The notes beneath the pieces were generated by a model, which made no database searches, was not told the DNA's origin, and saw only the letters and a list, made by a program, of their open reading frames with translations. A stretch of 64,000 nt of DNA from Podospora comata (lineage: Eukaryota; Ascomycota; Sordariomycetes; Sordariales; Podosporaceae), in NCBI GenBank assembly GCA_017354895.1, contig CP071493.1:1860001-1924000 (forward strand). Direction: 5' to 3'. A program made the position numbers and the translations under genes. Shown here piece after piece: positions 42,301 to 51,045 of this stretch; positions within the stretch are counted from its first letter, which is position 1, and the number at the start of each line of letters is the position of its first letter.

Positions 42301-42408
42301 TGAGGCTATTGGTGGCCGTGGCTTGGGGATGAACCACAAGATGTATCCAAAAGTGATAAAGAAGATTGCGGAGCTGGAGGGGAAGATCGCCGGTGGGGGG
42401 CAGTTTTG
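39361..42408 (+). pseudogene. Decayed NLR gene (NB-ARC plus TPR)
   Basis: An N-terminal stretch of unknown type (LNETLAALERLDVDAI, LFEQIGGLKAIVGSF) changes frame before 39,870. Then a 480-codon open frame (39849-41309) carries the NB-ARC core: P-loop FGPGGSGKT (39930-39953), LPWLLIIDNVDD, GCVIITTRNP, YLELLAMEPKEAEELI and GFLPLTL. The same frame continues into TPR repeats across stops TGA (41310-41312), TAG (41358-41360) and TAG (41745-41747), with SPDHPIAIALSLLLTKTLWL and GDKHQKTLETTRNLARVL between them. Frame changes at a C-run near 41,842 and near 42,290 lead to the end, KKIAELEGKIAGGGQF. Fungal STAND/NLR proteins sense non-self and trigger cell death. Apart from these lesions the frame is well kept, so loss looks recent. 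Confidence 0.75.
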
Positions 42409-43671
42409 AGAAGCAGCCGTTTAGGGACAATGAAAAGGGCAGGAGTGTACAGATTAAGATTGAAGAGGTTTGGGTAGATGATGTTCGGACGGATGAGATA
42501 GTAATCTAAAGGGCTTTGTGGGTGTGCTTTGGAAAGTTGGGATGGAAAACTGCATGGAAGGATAGGATACCCAGGGGTGTTTGTTGCATAGCGTTTGTTT
42601 GGTATTTTCTGAGATCTTGCTAATTCTCTTGCTCTATATGCATTGGCAAAATGGCCCATCTCATTTGATAGATAGATCGCAAATGTTGCATTTTAATTCA
42701 CAAAGCATGTGATTTGTTCAAAGAGCGAGGACTGCTTGGCCCCCATTTCCAAACTACTGCAGGCACCCTGCGGCCTTGTGGGTCAGGAACATGCAGAAAT
42801 TGTTTGATCACTCAACTATCGACCCTTGTTGAGAAAAGAACGCAGAATACCTCACCTTTCTGAACCGGTCTACCCCTCCCACATAAGAATTTCAGCTGTT
42901 ACAAAGCTCAAGCAACTTCAAATAACATCAAAGTATGTAGACTCGCTGTCAAAACGCCTTCCCAGCGCCACCATTCAACTCGCAGGGAGCTAATCCCGAG
43001 TACTTTCAACTCAAAATGAGCGTACTCGAATCCGACGAAAGGAATTGCAAGCAGGAGCTCCTTCCCAAACATCTGGCACTGACAAGAAAAAAATCCACAT
43101 GCCATCCGAACAAGCAAGAAAATGGTGGATTGGAACGGGCACAATGAGTGGTGGCTCGGACGGCGTCTCCTCAACAACGTATTGGAGGCCGTAAGTTTAG
43201 TCGCCAACATGATGCTGGGAATAGAGCAGATAGGGCTGGTTATAGTAAGCTTTGATGGGATTAGAAGACACTTTAGCCTCGATTGGAGTGAGCTACCCAG
43301 CTGAAGGTAGACACTCGAATAAAATAATATTGTGGGAGCAACTGTCAAGAGGATGAGAACACAGCGACTAAAAGTTGATGAGAGCAACTATTGAGACGAT
43401 GAAACTTACACTAAAACATGATAAAAACTGGGATATAAGGAGCAAAGTGAAATCCGCAAAATACTAAGACTACTCTTTACACCAAACTGATTTCTAATGG
43501 TCTATAAGGTAACTTTGTTAAAGATATATTACATGGCCAAGATGAGATGAAATCGGCCGTGGCATGGATGCAGAGCAACAAACTCATACCCACTGCTCTT
43601 AGCTAGACGTCTTTCAAAGTTTCGCTCTGAATTCTGCCCAAATGCACTGCTCGTCCCCACAAGGTGGAGGC
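42409..43671. other. Intergenic
   Basis: A 159-codon minus frame (42,908-43,387) has no domain or codon bias. The stretch is AT-richer than its surroundings, especially 43,310-43,560. No gene supported. Confidence 0.35.
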
Positions 43672-43902
43672 TTACAACTCTCCAGTCATGCACAGTTGGA
43701 TAACAGCCTTGCAATTAGGTCCCGTCCCCGGGGCTGATGCTTCCTCCTGTAGATGGTGACACTCCTTGTGGTAATTGATAAGTTGTGAATTATTTCGATG
43801 TGATAGCTCAAAGGCTACCCTGACTGTACTCACCCTTCTTGCGAAGGCATGGGACAAAAGGAATAACACCATCAACAGAGAGGTCAACTGTTGAATGATC
43901 AT
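43672..43902 (-). CDS. Small secreted peptide candidate
   Basis: Met 43902 starts a clear signal peptide, MIIQQLTSLLMVLFLLSHAFA. The frame is open for 76 codons unspliced. An alternative model removes a 69-nt in-frame segment (43765-43833, GTGAGT..CACAAG) to give exons 43834-43902 and 43672-43764 and a 53-residue product ending ECHHLQEEAS.. NCKAVIQLCMTGEL, with three Cys. Both models share the same stop. A GTAAGC just before the stop codon could open a third exon, which I could not resolve. No family recognised. Confidence 0.4.
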   Translation of the reverse strand: MIIQQLTSLLMVLFLLSHAFARRVSTVRVAFELSHRNNSQLINYHKECHHLQEEASAPGTGPNCKAVIQLCMTGEL

Positions 43903-44499
43903 GGCACATTGATGAATCCGGCAATCCCATGGTGCAATATGTATAATTTACAATGGGAAAAAGGTCTATTTCTCAATGTCTGCATTGTAGATATACCTAT
44001 GCAGACTTAATCAACTGCAGAAGTATTGTGTATCCAGTAGATGAAACTTGAATCAACTGAGCCTTCTCTTGCACATCTCAAGAACAGAGATAATCAAACG
44101 TTACTGCCTATGGACCTTTGGGATGACGAAATGGGGGTGGATAGGTGCCGAAAGAATTGTCAGACCAGATTCAAGGGGAGAGAAGCGGTGTCGTTTCCTA
44201 TTAACTGACAGGGGCCCTACACGTCAACAGCTGCCATACCCATCTGTTCCTTCCACATTCAATGCCGCCTTCTCGTGTCAAGACCCTAGGAAAGGGACCC
44301 GCACGGGCACTGAGTGGTAGATAATACCTCCAGGCTCTTGTCAAATTTCCTTCTCTTCTCTTTTTTTCCTCATCCCATCCCCACCACCGCAACACCATCA
44401 CCAACCTCTCTCCTCTCGTGGGTTCTTTCGTTCCAGCCCCATCTCACTCTTCAGCAGAATGTCCTGACGGCTGTTTCTATCTGCAGAAAAATAAACAAG
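43903..44499. other. Intergenic, promoter and leader of the next gene
   Basis: CT-rich from about 44,330. A CTGCAG just before the next ATG may be the acceptor of a 5'-UTR intron. No coding frame seen. Confidence 0.35.
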
Positions 44500-45074
44500 A
44501 TGAACGGAGACGTGGGAAGGGACGCTGGGAGAGCAAGCGGGACTGTAAGTGATCACTCTATTCTTCTCTCCCCTCGTTTCGCCACCTATATCCCTCTGAC
44601 CCAGCGACTACGAGCCTTGTATGCTAACGAACTGCGTCTCTAGGGGGGTTCGGGAGCGTCTGCCGGGACGCAAGAGGTGAGGCAGGCGGCGGTTGCCCGC
44701 TTGCAGGGAGCCACCATGAGGCGGCAAGCGGTTGGTGACCTGGCGGCGGCAACTGCCCGCCTGAGCTTGGGGGGCCCTGTTCTCACCAGTAAGTTGCCCG
44801 CATGATCACTTCTCTTCACTGCCTTTCCTCAACTTCATCTTCTTGACCGACACTCTCCATCTTCTCCACAAACCCCTTGTCCCTTCACCTTCTTAGTACA
44901 AATCATGACACTGACGTTGATGGTTGCATAGACGGACAACCCCGGGCCGCCTCGGCCTTGACCGGCAGCGCACCGGAGCTGCCACGGATTCTCATCACCA
45001 GCCCTGATGGGACGTCAGTGTGGGCAACTGACGCTCTCGGAGGGGATGGTCCCAGTGGCAGCAACGGATCCTGA
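44500..45074 (+). CDS. Orphan three-exon protein of 110 residues
   Basis: Exons 44500-44544, 44644-44788 and 44932-45074. Both donors are GTAAGT, branch sites are GCTAAC and CTGAC, acceptors are TAG, and phases agree, so the model is strong despite the small size. The product is Gly/Ala/Ser/Arg-rich: MNGDVGRDAGRASGT, VRQAAVARLQGATMRRQA, a short helix-like block, then RILITSPDGTSVWATDAL and a Gly/Ser tail. No signal or membrane segment, no known domain. Its second intron holds the 55-bp sequence also found before the orphan frame at 46,764, suggesting shared ancestry or a segmental duplication. Confidence 0.6.
44797..44851 (+). repeat. 55-bp dispersed repeat, copy 1
   Basis: Begins CCCGCATGATCACTTCTC and ends CTTGACCGAC. 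Matches 46656-46710 with 3 differences in 55 bases and no gap. Located in intron 2 of the orphan gene. Confidence 0.9.
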
Positions 45075-46046
45075 GCCTGAATCAACGGCGGAGGTCCAGC
45101 CGTCCTAGACGGGGCAAGCCAAAGCCAGATTCGTTGGACCCATCAACCTGTCCAGCCCCAGTCCCAACCGCGAACCCAGCGCCGACAACGATAAGTGGGC
45201 GAAGGAGGAGAGAGGAAGGGGTGGTGGGAGGTGGGATGGGAGCAGCGCGGGCCCGCGGGGGCGATAATACCTGGGCGTTTGGAGGCGGCGACGGGGGGGT
45301 TGGTCGGTGGTTGTTTTTTTTTAATTTTCTTTTTTTTTTTAGTAAAAAAAAAACAAAAGAAGCCCGTGTGGGTTTTTTTTTGCTTCTTTGGACCTGAAAA
45401 ACTTCCCATGAATGATTGTGATCGTGATACATCTGGCAATATTTACTGTCAACTTGAATTCCTTCCTCTTAGCTACAACCAGCATAGTTTGACACTACTG
45501 CCCAAGGCACGACCATTACTACGGCTCCCGGCATTCCCTAGAAGGGACCCCCAGATTTAGGCTTGAAAGACTTGGATCTGAAACAGATCACTGGGATTCC
45601 TCGAGGAGCTAAGTCGAAGAAATGTGCACCAGTTGCTTCCTTCTGCTTTCCATTGCTTTCCATCTCACCTGTATGGCCGTTTCTTGCCTGATGTTTGCGC
45701 TCTCAGTGGCCACGCGCTGGTCCCCAGGATAGGTACGTCAGTCTGGGTGGTAGGAGACATAGGTGGATACCTAGTACTGCTTCCGTTCTTTCCCACCCAC
45801 AAAATGGTATAAGCCAACCAGCACTTGCAATATTTTCCGCTCCCACTTTTCTCTCCCAACCTCTTCCTCTCTCCATCTTCTGCTTTTCTCTCTCCAGACC
45901 TCTTCCAACAACTTTGCTTCCTCCCATCGCTCTATCACACATTGCTATCCATATTGTATTCTTTTACCACCATTTCTCTCACCTCAACACTGGCGTCTCA
46001 TCATCTTCACCCCAAGCATACCATACCGAAATCTAGTCGATCAACC
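45075..46046. other. Intergenic
   Basis: Contains a T-rich/A-rich block (45,308-45,382) with T10 and A10 runs that could fold back. No coding frame recognised. Confidence 0.4.
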
Positions 46047-46189
46047 ATGTCGACTGCAACCTCGACTTCAACAGCACTGAAGAGAGTTTTGGATCTCACA
46101 CATTCGAATCAAACACATCCGACCCCGACCGTTCACCTGACACGAGCCCTAAGCTTTGTTGCTCTGCCCACGTGGCCAGGCAGTCGATC
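46047..46189 (+). other. Exon-like segment before the second orphan gene
   Basis: ATG 46047 opens MSTATSTSTALKRVLDLTH.. for 47 codons and ends at GTAAGT, followed by an intron with a TCTAAC branch and a 42-nt in-phase exon candidate (46245-46286). Further splicing is ambiguous and I could not join it confidently to the frame at 46,764. Confidence 0.3.
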
Positions 46190-46655
46190 GTAAGTTCCTT
46201 GTCTACAACTGCCTACCGATGGCACGAAGTAGTCTAACACTCAGAGGACGAACAGCCATGCTCGACACCGCCCCAACGATGGGCAAGTACGTGTGTACAT
46301 GACCGTCAATATTCCCAGCACTAGCTGCAGATGTACATCGGATACAGGGTGTCCATGAGGTGAGTCACATATCTTTAATAGGCCTGATGCGAAGCTAACA
46401 ACACCATCACAGTATTATTGCCAAAGAACAGTTTGATGGATCAAGAACATCGAACTTGTCGAGCCATCTCTGCCACAGGACGGCGGGTTGGCCACAGCGC
46501 CACGCCTGGGTTACTGGTATGCTACATTCTGTTCACCGAGATTTCAGTCAAAACTAATAGACAGTGGACAGGCTTTCTGCCCATCGTCCTTTTGACTGCC
46601 AGGTCTCTTGTTTATCCTAATGAGACAATCGCTCGAGCGAATGCGACAAGAAAAA

Positions 46656-46710
46656 CCCGCATTATCACTTCTCTTCCCTGCCTTTCCTCAACTTCATTTT
46701 CTTGACCGAC
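46656..46710 (+). repeat. 55-bp dispersed repeat, copy 2
   Basis: Begins CCCGCATTATCACTTCTC and ends CTTGACCGAC. Partner of 44797-44851. Confidence 0.9.
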
Positions 46711-46763
46711 CTTCGACGGATCCTCCTCTCCTGTCGCGGTGGTTGTCGGCAACGACAGCCACC

Positions 46764-47159
46764 ATGGCGGAGGGGGGAGGCATCTTGAAGGATTGGATGG
46801 TGTGGTCGGTGTCGAGGGGTGTCATCCCCGACATTGAGCTTCTCCCAAACATTGGGGGTGCTCCTGCGGCGTGGAAGGGCACCAGGGCCAATGCTGAGGC
46901 GGAGGAAGATGAGATGGACGGCGCCGATAAACCTGATCTTGATGCGGCTATCCACCAGGCATCCTCGGTGCCAGTCCCTGCTTGGTATCAGTGCTTGTGC
47001 TGTGGTGGCTACAGCACGCTTGAAGTCCTTGACATTCTTCGACGTATTGACAATGACATGGATCTATCCTTACTGTTGTCTCGGATATTGAGGGGGAGTA
47101 GGATGGGGCGGATGAGGCAGAATCAGATAGAGATGAAGCAGGCACTTGACATTTATTGA
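46764..47159 (+). CDS. Orphan protein of about 131 residues
   Basis: The ATG lies in a CCACCATGG context. The product reads MAEGGGILKDWMVWSVSRG, an acidic middle (NAEAEEDEMDGADKPDLDAA), a Cys cluster WYQCLCCGGYSTLE, LEVLDILRRIDNDMD and a basic Met/Gln-rich tail. The frame extends upstream to 46,608, and earlier exons are possible, since exon-like pieces begin at 46,047. No domain is recognised; the CLCC cluster could bind metal. Function unknown. Confidence 0.45.
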   Translation: MAEGGGILKDWMVWSVSRGVIPDIELLPNIGGAPAAWKGTRANAEAEEDEMDGADKPDLDAAIHQASSVPVPAWYQCLCCGGYSTLEVLDILRRIDNDMDLSLLLSRILRGSRMGRMRQNQIEMKQALDIY

Positions 47160-47569
47160 GAACACCAATAATTTTAATCTTATTATACTTGCTTTCTGTA
47201 CCTAATGATGTTTCTCCCGAAGTTGAATTATGGTTGTCTAAGCCACACTACCCCCAGTCCCCCCAGGCAACTTTGCCGAACTTGTCCCGTCGCCTCCAGC
47301 AAGCGAACCACGATCCGGCCAGTTGGTTGTCGGAAGCGACGTTGAGCTTAGCTTTAATTGCAGTCCGTCGGTTGGTTGCAACATCTAGACCTACCTAATA
47401 AGGACTTTTGACGAATTCAATGTTAGTAGTAAAATTGATCGCAAAGTCCACAAACTCCGTCCAAGCATACTTTCTTACTCTGCAGCACCAAGGCCACTCC
47501 TGATAAACGACAACCACCATCACAATAAGTGACTCCAACTTGCACCCGAAGACGAATTCAATTTGGTAC

Positions 47570-48118
47570 ATGTCCAGTGCAATGACGGTGTGCGATTACA
47601 CCACCACGTCCCGTGCCATGAACAGGAGACACGTGGAGGTTTTGTTGGGGGAAACGACCACGCATCATCTGGCGTCGCCGGTTTGGGAGGTTGGGAATAT
47701 CATGAAGTACCTTAGAGGATAAGGGGGATGGTGCTGAGGGAGGTGAATGGAGAGCGGTTGAGGGGGGTTAAAACCAGGTCTCTGGACGGTTACTGTAGGC
47801 GGAGCACCTCATGCGGGTTGGTGAGGAGATAAGGGATGTGAGGATGAAGGGGAGGTGGGTGTGTGGTGATCCGGCGGATCATGACGGTGGGAAGTTGAGG
47901 GGAGTGATGCGCCGAGGCACTATGAAGAGTTCAATAAGGCGATGGGTTTGGGGTGTGAAGATGGGACCAAGGCGGATATAGCGTTCTGGCTTCCTCGGCT
48001 GTGAGATTTTGAGAGGTGGAGGGGGGATGTGGAGGGGTGTGCCAGGGTGTTTGAGCTGTGGAAGGTGAGATCCTGTTGGGCAGGATTCATCGAAGGGTCC
48101 AGGAAAACACCAGGTTGA
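47570..48118 (+). pseudogene. Possible gene relic
   Basis: An N-terminal piece, MSSAMTVCDYTTTSRAM with VEVLLGETTTHHLASP, stops at 47,722. After stops and frame changes, HYEEFNKAMGLGCEDGTKAD and AFWLPRL are followed in frame by TGA and then DFERWRGDVEG. The last segment keeps protein-like sense on both sides of its stop. The pieces may not belong together. Family unknown. Confidence 0.3.
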
Positions 48119-49156
48119 AGGATCAGGATGGCCACAGCTTGGAGAAGTGAAAATGACGGGTGAGGTGGAGGTGGGAGTAAGACATACGATCAATGTATGA
48201 AATGTTCAAGATCAATGAGTCGAAGCTTCACAATTTAGATAGATACCCAGATACCAAACAACCCAATTCAATGCCATCGCACGGCACAGCAATGATGAGC
48301 GCTTTCCCCTCCCGTCCAAAAATTCCTGGTCCCATCATGTATGCGGCTTACGAAGTCGGACCGGCCCACGATAGGAAGCCCAAACCCGAGCAGCATGCAT
48401 GTTGTCCACAAGTGACAGGGGGGCGTTGCTGCACCTGAACAAACGACGGCATGGAAACCGCGGGCCGTCGGCCGGGCCTTTCTCATCAGCTCACCATCGT
48501 CCTATCCTTGACCGTCCCATCTGCTTGAAAGCCACTCTGAATGAAAATGATCAAAATGAAGGAGCAGATAGCTTCAGATGGAGAAACCATCCCACTGTCT
48601 CATCCAAAGAAGATTCTTTATCCCACCACTGAACATGCATGACAAACAAATCTCTTCGTCATTCATCAGACAAGCACTGGGAGCAAAGCGCCCGCTTCGC
48701 TCCCCAGGCGGCTCCGGCATCCTCTTCCCCATGGGGATGGTCCCTCCCGCTAAAGGTCTCAGGTTACACCCGCTAACGACGCCCTAGCGCGAAATGCTTG
48801 TTCCCTTGTTAGCGTAGCCGTTTTGCTACCAGCGTGACATCGTGGCCTTTTGTCTTGGTCTTTCTTGGGCTGGTCGGCATCAGGCACATGCGAGATTTCG
48901 GTGCCAAAGACATCATCGCGTCACAAACATCAGATGAAGGAGCAAAAAGTTGTTTCAACACATTATTATTCGTAAATACCATCTGAGTATCCTCAAAGTT
49001 GGCAGATTTGGTTTGGTATCATGCACCTTGCTCCATAGCCGACCATCTTCCCGCTTGGGAACACCTTGATTACATCAAAAACTCAACCCATTTGCGACAA
49101 CACAAACACAACCCATCGGTATTTCATCAAACTCTCGTAATATCATGAGATGGTGC
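48119..49156. other. Intergenic
   Basis: No coding frame recognised; 3' flank of the cellodextrin transporter gene. Confidence 0.4.
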
Positions 49157-51045
49157 TTAGATGGCATCGACGCGGTCAGCATTGCCGGAAACGCCCCTCG
49201 CGGCGGTCTCAATGACGGTACCATCGTCAGCGAGGACGACCTTATCGACCTTGAGCGAGGCCTTGACGGGGTTGGGCTGGTCGTAGACCCAGTTAAGCTG
49301 CTCGAGGGTGCGGCCTTGGGATTCAACGCTGTAGAAACAAGGTGGTTAGCAAGGTGTAATTAGGTGGACGGAGAACAGGAAAAACATACCAGAAGAGGTA
49401 CCACATAAGCGCCTCAAACAAATCCCAGCCGACGAAGACGAAGATGTACTTGTATCCAATGTTTCCGAGAGCAATGGGGGTGGCGAACTGGTTGATGAAG
49501 GAGACGGCGTTGACGATGAAGCCGGAAGCAGCCAGACCCTTGGCACGCATGGTGGTCTCGAGAGCCTCGGTGGGGATGACACCCTGGAGGGGAGTGTAGG
49601 TGAACGAGAAAATAACGTTGAAGAGGAAGTAAGAGGCGAGAGCACCCTTGCCGTAGTTGAGGTCGAAGTTACCCTCACCCCTCTCGGCCTCCTGGTTGGC
49701 AATCACGGCGGAAAGACCCGAGTTGGCAGCCAGAGCAAAGGAGCAGAGAGTGGTGCCGATGATGAGGACCTTGCGGCGAGGCATCTTGTCGGTAAGCGTG
49801 ACGGCAGTAAGGGCACCAATGGCGGAAATGCCCTGGTTGAGAATGTTGTAGCCGAGCTGCTGGGGAACCTCAGTGACACCCAGCTTGCGGAAGATGGTGG
49901 TGTTGAAGTAACCGAGACCGTTGCCAGAGAATTGACCAAAGATGGAAATCATGAGCACCTGGGCCATACGCCAGCGGCCGTTGTGGGTGAGGAACAGGGG
50001 GCGATAGTCCCACCAGACCTTGTCGATACCGTCGAGCTTGATACCCTCTCTCATCTCCTCAACCTCAAGCCTAACAAGGGCAGAGTTGGGGTCCTTGTTG
50101 CCGTGGTACTTGACAAGGAAAGCGATGGCCTCCTCCTCGCGGCCGTTGGCCATCAGGAAACGGGGAGACTCATCCAAGAACCAGACAGCACCCATGACGA
50201 GCACGCAAGCAGCGGACTGGAGAATCAAAGGCACACGCCACGACCAGTTGTTGCCCATGTAGTTGGTGCCGAAAGTGACAATGGCAGCGGGAATGGCACC
50301 ACCGAACCAACCGCAGTTGTAGAAACCAGCGAAACGTCCACGCCAGTGTGGGGGGGCGATCTCGATAGCGTAGGCGGGGGCGGCGACGGTCATAATGGCA
50401 ATACCCAGACCAAGGACGAAGCGACCAACGATGAACTGGGGGGTGGTCATGGCTGTGGAGATGATAATCATACCAATGTTGATGACAACACCACCACAGA
50501 ACATACCAACGCGACGACCATAGCGATCCGAGAGGATAGCAGCGAATGGGGCACCAACCATGGCACCGACAGTGTAGAGGGAGAAGATAGCCGAGACAAG
50601 CGGGCCGGTGTCACCGACGGGGAAGACGGCCTGGTAGGACTTCATGGCGATAATCGAGGTCATGAGGGAGCCATCGTAACCGTTGGCACAGGCGCAGCAG
50701 AAGGCAATGAAGACGGACACTGCAACAGGGAACTATGTCAGCAAAAACGAAACCCCTCAGATGACGGGGGAAAACACTGACAGTAGAGCTTGAGCGACTC
50801 CTTGCTGTATGGGTTGATGTTGGCCTCCTGGATGGCAGCATAAAGCTCGGCCTAGAGAAAACAGTCAATCTTCATCCAAGCACAGCAGCAGTACAAGAAC
50901 CAATACTCACATTGTGGACCACCTTCTCCTTCTTTGCCTTCTTGGCCTTGCCGGCACTGGTGAGGGTAACCTCGGGAGAAGCAGGCGCCTTCTCAACGCT
51001 GTGAGAGATAGCGTGCTTCTCGTCAGAAGAACCGTGCGACGACAT
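49157..51045 (-). CDS. cdt-1: Cellodextrin/hexose MFS transporter, CDT-1-like (4 exons)
   Basis: Exons complement(49157-49328, 49390-50719, 50782-50851, 50911-51045), phases consistent, 568 residues. Sugar-porter marks: ANGYDGSLMTSI in helix 1, SDRYGRRVGM, GRFVLGLGIAI, YAIEIAPPHWRGRFAGFYN, LDESPRFLMANGR, GQFSGNGLGYFNTTIF and PTEALETTMRAKG. The C terminus CVESQGRTLEQLNWVYDQPN and the N terminus MSSHGSSDEKHA closely resemble what I remember of Neurospora crassa CDT-1, which carries cellobiose and longer cellodextrins into the cell for intracellular beta-glucosidase. The Lys-rich segment KAKKAKKEK lies in the cytosolic N tail. The Met 18 nt upstream in other models would need a non-ATG codon. 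Orthology as opposed to paralogy with cdt-1 is inferred, not tested; lactose- and sophorose-type relatives exist. Confidence 0.88.

Noticed and set aside
42908-43387. 159-codon minus frame
   Set aside because: Composition (Leu/Ser/Phe-rich throughout) fits AT-rich non-coding DNA; no splice or family support.
45308-45382. T-run/A-run block as a terminator-like hairpin
   Set aside because: Simple homopolymer runs; rho-independent terminators do not apply to fungal nuclear genes.
49932-50780. 282-codon plus frame, Gly/Thr/Asp-rich
   Set aside because: Antisense shadow of the cellodextrin transporter.
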